Positions 7,762 through 14,910 of a stretch of 31,468 bases of DNA are shown piece after piece. The DNA comes from DATJWY01 sp035500775 (lineage in GTDB: Bacteria > Pseudomonadota > Alphaproteobacteria > Acetobacterales > Acetobacteraceae). The position numbers and the translations under genes are program-made. The stretch's first letter is position 1; each line of letters opens with the position of its first letter. A model generated the notes under the pieces. It was not told the origin of the DNA. It saw only the letters and a list, made by a program, of their open reading frames with translations, and did no database searches. The stretch covers positions 1 to 31,468 of the forward strand of contig DATJWY010000005.1 in NCBI GenBank assembly GCA_035500775.1, read 5' to 3'.

Positions 7762-7899
7762 TCGCCGGCGTTCGGGAACCAAAGGCGGCGTGCCGCCCCG
7801 GCGGAACCGGGGCGGCGCCGCTTGGCCATGCGCGGAGCGTGACCTGATCCCGCGCTGTATCACCTTGGCAAGCCCTCCACCTTGGGCATACACAAGCGC

Positions 7900-8244
7900 A
7901 TGAATGACACCACCGTCAGCCCGGAAGAGTTCGACCGGATCGACATTCGTGTCGGCACCATCCTCGACGCCAAACCGTTCCCGGAAGCCCGCAAGCCCGC
8001 GCTGCGGCTGTGGATCGATTTCGGGCCGGAGATCGGGGTCCGCCAATCCTCCGCGCAGATCACCGTTCACTACACGCCGGACCGGCTGATCGGCCGGCAG
8101 GTCTGCGCCGTCGTCAACCTGCCGCCGCGCCAGGTCGGGCCGTTCGTCAGCGAGGTGCTGACCCTCGGCCTGCCTGCGGATAACGGCGAAATCGTGCTGA
8201 TCCGGCCCGACATGCTCGTGCCGAATGGGGGCCGTCTGTTCTGA
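7900..8244 (+). CDS. csaA: CsaA-type tRNA-binding protein
   Basis: A 114-residue single OB-fold protein of the EMAP-II/CsaA tRNA-binding family. FDRIDIRVGTILDAKPFPEA (11-30) is the characteristic first strand region, followed by ALRLWIDFG, SAQIT and NLPPRQVGPFVSEVLTLG. The family binds tRNA and has been linked to chaperone-like export functions in Bacillus. The ATG at 7900 gives the normal CsaA length; an upstream TTG would add six residues. It ends one base before the gpt start, so the two genes form an operon and are probably translationally coupled. Confidence 0.9.
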   Translation: MNDTTVSPEEFDRIDIRVGTILDAKPFPEARKPALRLWIDFGPEIGVRQSSAQITVHYTPDRLIGRQVCAVVNLPPRQVGPFVSEVLTLGLPADNGEIVLIRPDMLVPNGGRLF

Positions 8245-8245
8245 T

Positions 8246-8716
8246 ATGACCACCTACGCCACTGTTACCTGGGACCAGTTGCATCGCGACGCCCGGGCCC
8301 TCGCCAGCACCCTGATGCCGCTCGGGCCGTTCCGCGGCATCGTCGCGATCACGCGCGGCGGCCTGATCCCTGCCGCGATCATCGCCCGCGAGCTGGAATG
8401 CCGGCTGATCGAGAGCGTCTCCGTCGCCACCTATGAGGACGAGGCCAAGGGCGCGCAGCCGGTCGTGCTGAAGCCGCCCGCCGCCGCCGGCGACGGCGAG
8501 GGCTTCGTGATCGTCGATGACCTGGTGGATAGCGGCGTCACCGCCCGCGTGGTGCGGGACCTGCTGCCGCGCGCGCATTTCGCCTGCCTCTACGCCAAGC
8601 CCGCCGGGCGGCCGGTGACCGACACCTTCGTCGCCGAGGTGCCGCAGGACACCTGGATCCTGTTCCCCTGGGATACCGCGCCGCTCTTCGTGCCGCCCCT
8701 CGCCCGCAAATCCTGA
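8246..8716 (+). CDS. gpt: Xanthine-guanine phosphoribosyltransferase
   Basis: A 156-residue cytoplasmic salvage enzyme that joins xanthine or guanine to PRPP to give XMP or GMP. Visible motifs are TRGGLIPAAIIAREL (36-50), the PRPP-binding loop VIVDDLVDSGVTA (88-100), YAKPAGRPVTDTFV (117-129), and the near-diagnostic C-terminal QDTWILFPWD (134-143). Length matches the E. coli type (about 152). The ATG lies one base after the csaA stop. It has no separate strong ribosome binding site, which supports coupling to csaA. Confidence 0.93.
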   Translation: MTTYATVTWDQLHRDARALASTLMPLGPFRGIVAITRGGLIPAAIIARELECRLIESVSVATYEDEAKGAQPVVLKPPAAAGDGEGFVIVDDLVDSGVTARVVRDLLPRAHFACLYAKPAGRPVTDTFVAEVPQDTWILFPWDTAPLFVPPLARKS

Positions 8717-8790
8717 TCTCAGATCAACGGGCTGATGTCTTGATCGTCCCAAGACCAGGGGGCTTTCCCTCCGCGGCCTTTCTTCGACGC

Positions 8791-9963
8791 ATGAGCCGCC
8801 CCCTGCCCTGGCTGCCGGTTCTGCTCGGCTTCCTGACCGCGGTCGGGCCGGTCTCCACCGATGTCTATCTGCCCGCCTTCCCCGCCATCGACGCCACCTT
8901 CGGCATGCCGGGCGGCGCGCAGCTCACCCTTGCCGCCTGGTTCGCCGGCCTCTCCTGCGGGCAGCTCATGCAGGGCGCGCTCTCCGACCGCTTCGGCCGG
9001 CGCGCACCGATGATCGCCGGCATGTCGCTCTACATGCTCAGTTCCGCCGGCTGCGCCCTCGCTCCCTCCATCGGCGCCTTCTGTGCCTTCCGCTTCCTGC
9101 AGGCGATCGGCGGCTCGGCGATGGTGGTGGTGCCGCGCGCCATGGTGCGCGACATGGCCGACGGGCCGGAAGCGGCGCGGATGCTCGGCTTCCTGATGCT
9201 GATCATGGGGGTCGCGCCGATCGTGGCGCCCACGCTCGGCGGGCTGGTGCAGGCCTTTGCCACCTGGCGCGACATCTTCTGGGGCTGCACCGCCTTCGGG
9301 CTGATCAGCTTCGCGGTGATCATCACCCTGGTGCCCGACACGCTCCCGCCGGAGCGCCGCGTGCCACTGCACCTGCCGGATATGCTGCGGCGCTATCGCG
9401 GCATCGTGGTGGAGCGAGGCTTCCTCTCGCATACGGCGATGATGGGCATGGCGATGTTCGGCCTGTTCGCCTATCTCGGCGGCTCGCCGGCGGCGTTCAT
9501 CCAGCAATACCATCTGCCGCCGGCGCTCTACGGCGCGATCTTCGGCATGAATGCGATCGGCTATATCGGCGCGGCGCAGGTGAACGGCAGGCTGGTCGGA
9601 CGGCTCGGCGGCGACCACCTGCTGCGTGTCGCCTCCACGGTCTATCTGGTGGCGACCGCCCTGCTCATGGTCACCGCCTGGACCGGCTGGGGCGGCCTCG
9701 CCGGGCTGATGCTGCCCTTGGTGATCGCGCAGGGCAGCCTCGGCTTCGTCTCGCCCAACGCCACGGTCGGCGCGCTCACCCGCCACGCGGCCCATGCGGG
9801 CAGCGCCTCGGCGCTGATGGGAACACTTCAATTCGTGCTCGCGGCCCTGAGCGGCATCGCGGTCGGCGCGCTCAGCGACGGCACGGCGCGGCCGATGGCG
9901 ACGCTGATGCTGGTGGGGGCGGTCGGGGCGAAGCTCGCGGATCTGGCACGGCCTCGGGGGTGA
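8791..9963 (+). CDS. Bcr/CflA-type multidrug MFS exporter
   Basis: A 390-residue inner-membrane protein with about 12 helices. The first helix carries VGPVSTDVYLPAFPAI, diagnostic of the Bcr/CflA (DHA1) group. It is followed by motif A GALSDRFGRRAPMIAG and motif C-like GVAPIVAPTLGG. These proteins export drugs such as bicyclomycin or small metabolites by proton antiport; the substrate here is unknown. The ATG at 8791 places the start just before the first helix; an upstream TTG would add 17 residues not seen in the family. A block of palindromes follows the stop directly. Confidence 0.88.
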   Translation: MSRPLPWLPVLLGFLTAVGPVSTDVYLPAFPAIDATFGMPGGAQLTLAAWFAGLSCGQLMQGALSDRFGRRAPMIAGMSLYMLSSAGCALAPSIGAFCAFRFLQAIGGSAMVVVPRAMVRDMADGPEAARMLGFLMLIMGVAPIVAPTLGGLVQAFATWRDIFWGCTAFGLISFAVIITLVPDTLPPERRVPLHLPDMLRRYRGIVVERGFLSHTAMMGMAMFGLFAYLGGSPAAFIQQYHLPPALYGAIFGMNAIGYIGAAQVNGRLVGRLGGDHLLRVASTVYLVATALLMVTAWTGWGGLAGLMLPLVIAQGSLGFVSPNATVGALTRHAAHAGSASALMGTLQFVLAALSGIAVGALSDGTARPMATLMLVGAVGAKLADLARPRG

Positions 9964-10094
9964 GGAAGGCCGGGGCTCTGCCCCGAACCCCGCCGGGGGC
10001 GAGCGCCCCCGGACCCGCATAACCACACATCCAAGGAACGGGTTTCCAAAGGGCTACGCCCTTTGGCGGGAGTGCAGAGGGCAGCGCCCTCTGC
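9964..10094. repeat. Block of four GC-rich palindromes (modular family)
   Basis: Hairpins in order: ggggc/gcccc (9972-9984), ccgggggcg/cgcccccgg (9993-10012), ccaaagggc tac gccctttgg (10046-10066), and gcagagggc agc gccctctgc (10074-10094). The second and third, in the same order, recur in inverse at 24301-24361; the third recurs at 14882-14900 and 27537-27557. The block lies between convergent 3' ends (the exporter and the extra helicase tail), where it could act as a bidirectional terminator. Confidence 0.7.
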
Positions 10095-10121
10095 GGGAAG
10101 GACGAGCAGTCGCCTGCCAGC

Positions 10122-10412
10122 CTACCGCCGATCGCCCTTCGCCCGCTTCCAGGCATCCTGCCCCGGACCCGGACCGGCCGAGGCAACCGGCGCCGAAGAA
10201 GGAACGATCACGATGCCTTCGGGATCATCCTTGGGAAGCGCCGCCATGAAATCCGCCCGCGCCTCCCCGCTGATTTCGAATCGTGTGTCCCGCGCAAAGA
10301 TCCGGATGGCGCCGATGTCGCGCTTCTGCACCTGACCGAGCCGGCAGATCAGGGGCACGAGCCATTTCGGATCGGCCTTCTTCTGCCGCCCGATATTCAC
10401 GCTGAACCAGGA
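10122..10412 (-). pseudogene. Second copy of the helicase 3' end (DbpA-like RNA-binding domain)
   Basis: This about 290-bp segment repeats the last third of the helicase RNA-binding region (11305-11592) through the TAG stop. It encodes SVNIGRQKKADPKWLVPLIC and onward to KRAKGDRR. Across about 228 well-aligned bases I count seven differences, five synonymous; the extreme C-terminus differs more (GPGQDAWKRAKGDRR here against GPGARKRAKGDRR). The frame is open and continuous with that of the upstream channel-like gene, separated only by its TGA. A GTG at 10400 could start a 92-residue free RNA-binding domain, but no good ribosome binding site is seen. It is either a relic or a small expressed RNA-binding protein. 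Confidence 0.75.
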
Positions 10413-10424
10413 GAAAGCGGACTT

Positions 10425-10886
10425 TCACTGGGGACGACCGGTCATGAACGGCTTGGAGAGCATCGGCCAGTATGCCAGCATCACCGCGAAAATGTAGGCC
10501 GTGCTCATGCCGAACAGGAGCATGCCGTCGGCCGCCTCCAGCGTGCCCATCATCTGCCAATTCGGTGGCAGCATCAGCCCCGAAGCGCCTCGCGTAGTCA
10601 GCGAGTCAATGGAATAAAGAATCGCATTTTTAGGCGAATCGAGCGCGCCAAGCCACACATACGCTGCTGCCCAGATCGTGGCCTCTATCCCGTGCAGCAC
10701 AGCCAGTTCCAGTCCAATCGATGCGCTCATGCCGATCACCATCGGGATCACATGGCGTAAACCAAGGGGCCGAGTCTGCTCCCAGCGGAGCGTGATCGCC
10801 AGCCCCACAAGGGCCGTCATCACGATACCCGTTGTGTGGATTGCTATGGTCAGAGCGATGAGCGACAAACCCCAAATCCAGTTCAT
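10425..10886 (-). CDS. K+-channel-like membrane protein without GYG filter
   Basis: A 153-residue inner-membrane protein with about four hydrophobic stretches. Its second half aligns by eye with small ion-channel (Ion_trans_2) proteins. AILYSIDSLTTRGASGLMLP stands where channels have AlYFS--TfTTvGYGDvvlp, and LEAADGMLLFGMSTAYIFAV matches the second pore helix (IEA-NG-LL-GWSTA). The selectivity filter GYGD is replaced by GASG, so potassium selectivity is not expected. The ATG at 10886 was chosen because GGAG lies just upstream; a TTG at 10895 is the alternative. It lies between the two copies of the helicase 3' end. Confidence 0.7.
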   Translation of the reverse strand: MNWIWGLSLIALTIAIHTTGIVMTALVGLAITLRWEQTRPLGLRHVIPMVIGMSASIGLELAVLHGIEATIWAAAYVWLGALDSPKNAILYSIDSLTTRGASGLMLPPNWQMMGTLEAADGMLLFGMSTAYIFAVMLAYWPMLSKPFMTGRPQ

Positions 10887-11200
10887 GCTCTCCAACCGAT
10901 TTCCCCCAGTAAGAGTGATGTACGACTGGGTTATCTGAGAAACGGGCCGCGTGCATCACGCAGAGCGGTCACTCTGATGACGAATGTTGATCCAGGCCAA
11001 TGACACCGTATCGGGCTCAATCAACGGTGCCGTTGGTTTCCCGATCCCCACAATTGCCAACGGCAGAGCCGTGACCATCGTCGACCCCTGCGCTCCCGAG
11101 CGGCGCGCAGGGAGTCCGTTCGGTTCCAGGAAGGAGTGAGCACATGACGATGGTAAACAGACGGCGGGCACTTCGGGTACCATCCGTCTGATTTTCACCA
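10887..11200. other. Intergenic stretch upstream of the channel-like gene
   Basis: About 310 bases with no supported gene. A minus-strand open frame (10956-11234) runs into the palindromic repeat and lacks a plausible protein pattern. It probably carries the channel-like gene's promoter, but I could not place one. Confidence 0.3.
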
Positions 11201-11308
11201 CTAGAGCGTGATGATCGCTGAAGGACGCGCTCATCCCGCTCTAGGTCTTTGTTTTAGCGAGCAAGTTAATGGGTTCAGGTGGTTCCACCTAAACCCATCT
11301 TGCTCTAG
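11201..11308. repeat. Bipartite palindromic repeat, complete copy 2
   Basis: Left palindrome 11201-11244: ctagagcgtgatga pairs with tcatcccgctctag, one mismatch. Spacer gtctttgtttt. Right palindrome about 11256-11308: gagcaag plus gggttcaggtgg pairs with ccacctaaaccc plus cttgctc. Both halves end in ctag. The right end overlaps the helicase stop codon (TAG, 11305-11307). It matches the architecture of the copy at 6199-6306. Confidence 0.75.
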
Positions 11309-13059
11309 CGGCGATCGCCTTTGGCGCGCTTACGAGCACCCGGCCCCGGCCCCGGCGAGGCAACCGGCGCCGCCGAAGGAACGATCACGATGCCTTCGGG
11401 ATCATCCTTGGGAAGGGCCGCCATGAAATCCGCCCGCGCCTCCCCGCTGATTTCGAATCGCGTGTCCCGCGCGAAGATTCGGATGGCGCCGATGTCGCGC
11501 TTCTGCACCCGACCGAGCCGGCAGATCAGGGGCACGAGCCATTTCGGATCGGCCTTCTTCTGCCGCCCGATATTCACGCTGAACCAGGAGCCAGCCGCGC
11601 CCACCGCGAACTCTGCGTGACGCTCCGCACCGGCCTTGCTCCGCCCCGGGCGCGTGTCGGAGTCATCCCGCCTGGGGCGCGTCGCGTCCCTGTCCGCCTT
11701 GTAGCGTCCCGGCACGGCCTCACGCCGTCCCGGATATTCCGGCCGGCCAAGCGGCTCGGACAATTCCTCGGGCGCGGGCAAACGGGCGCGGTGCTGGCGG
11801 ATCAGCGCCCCGGCGATCTCTTCCGCGCCGCGCTCCGCCAACAACCGCCGCGCAAGGGCAACATCCTCCGGCGCCAACGGCTCGGCCAGGATCGGGTCCT
11901 CGATCAGCCGCTCGGCGTCCCGCGCGCGGATCGCCTCGGCATCAGGTGTCGCCTCCCACCGCGCCTGCACGCCGGCGGTGGCGAGCAACTGCTCGGCGCG
12001 ACGGCCGCGATTGGCGGGCACGATCAGCACGGACACGCCCTTGCGTCCCGCCCGTCCGGTCCGGCCGCTGCGATGCAGCAGGGTGGCCGGGTTGGTCGGC
12101 AGATCGGCATGGATCACCAGGTCCAGATCCGGCAGGTCGAGGCCCCGCGCCGCCACGTCGGTCGCGACACAGATGCGCGCCCGGCCGTCGCGGATCGATT
12201 GCAGCGCCCGGCTGCGCTCCGCCTGGCTCAGCTCCCCGGAGAGCGCCACCGCGGCGAAACCGCGTTCCAGCAGGCTCCCGTGCAGATGCCGCACCGCCTC
12301 GCGCGTCGCGCAGAACACCAGCGCGGTCGGCGCCTCGAAGAAACGCAGCACATTCACCACCGCATGTTCGGTCTCGTTCGGTGCCGTGCGGATGGCGCGA
12401 TACTCGATGTCGGTATGCGGCTGGTTGCGCACCAGCGTGTCGATGCGCAGCGCGTCCTGCTGGTACTGCCGCGCCAGGGCGGCGATGTCCCGGGCGATGG
12501 TGGCCGAGAACAGCAGCGTGCGCCGCCATTCCGGCGTGGCCTGCAGCAGGCTTTCGAGCTCCTCGCGGAAGCCGAGATCGAGCATCTCGTCGGCTTCATC
12601 CAGCACCACGGCGCGCAACGCCGAAAGATCCAGGCGCCCGCGTTGCAGGTGGTCGCACAGTCGCCCCGGCGTGCCGACGACGATGTGGCTGCCGGCTTCC
12701 AGCATGCGCGCTTCAACGCGCCCATCCATGCCGCCAATGCAGGGAACGACGCGGGCGCCGGTTTCCGCATAAAGCCAGGAGAGTTCGCGCTGGACCTGCT
12801 GGGCCAGTTCGCGGGTCGGGCAGATCACCAGCGCCAGCGGCGTCGTGGCCGCCGGGAATACATCCTCTCCGCCGAGCAGCGAGGCAGCGATGGCGAGCCC
12901 GTAGGCGACGGTCTTGCCCGAACCGGTCTGGGCCGAGACCAGCAGGTCCCGCGCCTCGGCTTCCGGTTGCAGGACGGCACGTTGCACCGCCGTCGGCTCA
13001 GTGTATCCGCGCGCCTGGAGGGCCCGCCGGAGTGCGGCATTGGACTGGGAAAAGGGCAT
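11305..13059 (-). CDS. DEAD-box RNA helicase with DbpA-type RNA-binding tail
   Basis: A 584-residue ATP-dependent RNA helicase of the DeaD/CsdA group. Visible motifs: Q motif region GYTEPTAVQ (18-26), Walker A AQTGSGKT (43-50), PTREL (81-85), TPGR (130-133), DEAD (154-157), SAT (185-187), the second domain with ATDVAARGLD (299-308), and motif VI HRSGRTGRAG (329-338). A basic, disordered linker (about 435-490) leads to a DbpA/CsdA RNA-binding domain (about 491-560), then a Pro/Gly-rich and basic end. Probable roles are ribosome assembly and RNA unwinding in the cold. The stop codon coincides with the end of a palindromic repeat, and a diverged copy of the last 290 bp lies about 900 bp downstream. 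Confidence 0.93.
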   Translation of the reverse strand: MPFSQSNAALRRALQARGYTEPTAVQRAVLQPEAEARDLLVSAQTGSGKTVAYGLAIAASLLGGEDVFPAATTPLALVICPTRELAQQVQRELSWLYAETGARVVPCIGGMDGRVEARMLEAGSHIVVGTPGRLCDHLQRGRLDLSALRAVVLDEADEMLDLGFREELESLLQATPEWRRTLLFSATIARDIAALARQYQQDALRIDTLVRNQPHTDIEYRAIRTAPNETEHAVVNVLRFFEAPTALVFCATREAVRHLHGSLLERGFAAVALSGELSQAERSRALQSIRDGRARICVATDVAARGLDLPDLDLVIHADLPTNPATLLHRSGRTGRAGRKGVSVLIVPANRGRRAEQLLATAGVQARWEATPDAEAIRARDAERLIEDPILAEPLAPEDVALARRLLAERGAEEIAGALIRQHRARLPAPEELSEPLGRPEYPGRREAVPGRYKADRDATRPRRDDSDTRPGRSKAGAERHAEFAVGAAGSWFSVNIGRQKKADPKWLVPLICRLGRVQKRDIGAIRIFARDTRFEISGEARADFMAALPKDDPEGIVIVPSAAPVASPGPGPGARKRAKGDRR

Positions 13060-13120
13060 GTATTGGAGAGTTCCGGCGCTAAAGCGGATGCCTCGTCCCG
13101 GTCATTCCTGAGATCCGGTG

Positions 13121-13199
13121 CCAGGACGGGCAAGGCGTATGTTTGGGCTGATATAGGCCGCCTGGGGCGACAACCCAAGCACGAACTGGCCCGTCCTGG
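13121..13199 (-). promoter_or_regulatory. Candidate structured leader of the helicase mRNA
   Basis: Two nested stems can be drawn. The outer one is ccaggacgggc (13121-13131) with gcccgtcctgg (13189-13199), 11 perfect pairs. The inner one is gtttgggctg (13141-13150) with caacccaagc (13171-13180), nine of ten paired when wobble is allowed. A 20-base apical loop remains. It begins 62 bases upstream of the helicase ATG and about 100 bases past the thiX stop, on the strand of both. It may be a regulatory leader, as long structured leaders are known for cold-induced helicases, or a terminator of the thi operon, although no T tract follows. Confidence 0.4.
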
Positions 13200-13297
13200 G
13201 CATCGGCACAAAACACGCCCGGAAATTCCACCCTGTATCGGCCGTTATCCGTTCAAGGGCGACACCGGTCATCCGAAAGGGCCTCCAGTATCGGCTA

Positions 13298-14053
13298 TCA
13301 GCTCTCCGGCACCCAGTACAGCACCCGCCGCAACAGCCGGTCCACCGCCCACCACAGCAGCACCGTCACCACCGCGAGCACGAACAGCGCCGCGAACATC
13401 AGATCCGTCTGGATGCGCGCATTGGCGCTCAGCATCACGTAGCCGAGCCCGGAGGCCGCTCCCACCCACTCGCCCAGGATGGCGCCGATCGGCGCCACCG
13501 CCGCGGCCACGCGCAGGCCGGAGCCGAAGGCCGGCAGGGCCGCCATCAGCCGCACATGCCGCAGCATCGCCCCGGACGAGGCATCCATGGTGCGCGCCAG
13601 ATCCAGCCAGCCGGGATCGGTGCGCCGCAACCCGTCGAAGAAGGCGGCGGTGACGGGGAAGAAGATCACCAGCACCGCCATGATCACCTTCGAGCTGATG
13701 CCGAAGCCGAACCACAGCACCAGCAGCGGCGCGAGGGCGAAGACCGGCATGGCCTGGCTCAGCAGCAGCAGTGGCATCAGCCAGCGCCGCAACACCGGCG
13801 AGACCATCATGGCGAGCGCCAGCCCGCCCCCGAGCCCGGCCCCGGCGAGCAGGCCGAGCCCGATCTCGGTGAGCGTGGTCAGCGTGCTCCAGAACAGCAG
13901 GTCGCGCCACGTGACCAGGGCGCGGGCGACATCCACCGGGTCCGGCAGCATATAGGGCGGCAGCACGGCGAGGCGCACGGCCAGCCACCACAGCCCGAGC
14001 AGCCCGGCAAAGGTGACGAACGGGCGCAGGAGCGCGCGGAGCTTCGCCGTCAT
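13298..14053 (-). CDS. thiX: ABC transporter permease, probable pyrimidine precursor uptake
   Basis: A 251-residue inner-membrane permease of the SsuC/ThiX (BPD_transp_1) family with about six helices. The cytoplasmic EAA loop that docks the ATPase is at about 140-174 (DGLRRTDPGWLDLARTMDAS and onward to RLMAALP). A conserved GEWVGAASGLGYVMLSANA (194-212) follows. Its ATG overlaps the ATPase stop by four bases (ATGA), so the two are translationally coupled. The assignment to formyl-aminopyrimidine or hydroxymethylpyrimidine uptake rests on the ThiY-like binding protein in the same cluster. Confidence 0.82.
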   Translation of the reverse strand: MTAKLRALLRPFVTFAGLLGLWWLAVRLAVLPPYMLPDPVDVARALVTWRDLLFWSTLTTLTEIGLGLLAGAGLGGGLALAMMVSPVLRRWLMPLLLLSQAMPVFALAPLLVLWFGFGISSKVIMAVLVIFFPVTAAFFDGLRRTDPGWLDLARTMDASSGAMLRHVRLMAALPAFGSGLRVAAAVAPIGAILGEWVGAASGLGYVMLSANARIQTDLMFAALFVLAVVTVLLWWAVDRLLRRVLYWVPES

Positions 14054-14790
14054 TCCGCCTCCCCGGCGCTCAACAGGCGCAGGAGTTGCCCTTGCAGGCG
14101 CAGCACCTCCGGGTCGTCCGGCGGGCGCGGCGCGTTGCCGGGCACGGCGATCGGCGGCCCGAGCCGCGCCGGCTGGCCGCTCATCACCAGCAGATGATGC
14201 CCGAGCCGGCAGGCTTCGAGCGGGTCATGCGTGATCAGCAGCACGGTGCGCCCGGCGAGCAGCGCCGCCGCCTGCTCCTGCATCCGCGCGCGGGTGATCG
14301 CGTCGAGGGCGGAAAACGGCTCGTCCATCAGCACCACCGGGCGATCCTCATAGAGCGTGCGGGCCAGCGCCACGCGCTGCCGCATGCCGCCCGACAGCTC
14401 GGCCGGCAGCGCCCGCGCCCGGCCGGCAAGCCCCACCCGCTCCAGCAGATGCAGCGCCCGCGCCGTATCCGGTTGCTGCCGGCGCAGGCGGGCGCCGAGG
14501 GTCACGTTGTCGAGCGCGGTCAGCCAGGGATAGAGCAAATCCTGCTGCGCCATGTAGGCGATGCGGCCGCGCGGCGCGCCCCCGTCGCTCAGCCGCACCG
14601 TGCCGGCGCTGGGCGCGAGCAGGCCGGCGAGGATGCGCAGCAGGCTGCTCTTGCCGATGCCGCTGGCGCCGAGCAAGGCGACGCAGCGCCCGCCCTCGAT
14701 GCGGAACGAAAGATCTTCGAATACGACGCTCCCGCCGAAGTGCAGGGCCAGCCCCTCGACCACCAGCCCTGGCGCGGTAACGGATGGCAA
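14050..14790 (-). CDS. thiZ: ABC transporter ATP-binding protein
   Basis: A 246-residue ATPase that powers the ThiX permease. Motifs: Walker A GASGIGKSS (41-49), Q loop MAQQD (80-84), signature LSGGMRQR (132-139), Walker B VVLMDEP (152-158), D loop SALD (160-163), H loop His 188. The start is probably a TTG at 14790: AAGGGA lies 8 bases upstream and the protein then begins directly with the ATPase fold. An in-frame extension to 14871 would translate the palindromic repeat (Pro/Arg/Gly-rich), so I rejected it. It overlaps thiX by four bases. The gap of about 200 bases to thiY is filled by repeats. Confidence 0.85.
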   Translation of the reverse strand: MPSVTAPGLVVEGLALHFGGSVVFEDLSFRIEGGRCVALLGASGIGKSSLLRILAGLLAPSAGTVRLSDGGAPRGRIAYMAQQDLLYPWLTALDNVTLGARLRRQQPDTARALHLLERVGLAGRARALPAELSGGMRQRVALARTLYEDRPVVLMDEPFSALDAITRARMQEQAAALLAGRTVLLITHDPLEACRLGHHLLVMSGQPARLGPPIAVPGNAPRPPDDPEVLRLQGQLLRLLSAGEAE

Positions 14791-14816
14791 TGGCGGTTTC
14801 CCTTGGTGGCGGAAGG

Positions 14817-14900
14817 CCAGGGGCGCTGCCCCTGGACCCCGCTGGGGCCTTGAGGCCCCAGACCCCCACAAGTAATGGATTCCAAAGGCTATGCCTTTGG
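14817..14900. repeat. Three GC-rich palindromes (modular family)
   Basis: Hairpins: ccaggggc gct gcccctgg (14817-14835), ctggggcct tg aggccccag (14842-14861), and ccaaaggc tat gcctttgg (14882-14900). The second is the inverse of the module at 40-59; the third matches modules at 10046 and 27537. They lie between thiY and thiZ, inside what is functionally one operon. Confidence 0.7.
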
Positions 14901-14910
14901 CGGGACTCGT

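Noticed and set aside
6763..8253. Minus-strand open frame of 496 codons opposite the CBS-BON and csaA genes
   Set aside because: Shadow; spans two real genes and an intergenic gap and has no recognisable domain.
9964..10094. Closely spaced palindromes as a CRISPR array
   Set aside because: The hairpins differ in sequence, spacing is irregular, and no repeat-spacer periodicity or cas gene is present.
10956..11234. Minus-strand open frame of 92 codons
   Set aside because: Runs into the palindromic repeat, has no ribosome binding site and no recognisable protein pattern.
11617..13653. Plus-strand open frame of 678 codons opposite the helicase
   Set aside because: Shadow of the helicase gene; it runs through the intergenic region into thiX without protein character.
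14791..14871. In-frame N-terminal extension of the thiZ ATPase
   Set aside because: It would translate the palindromic repeat into a Pro/Gly/Arg-rich tail; the TTG at 14790 has a ribosome binding site and fits the family length.
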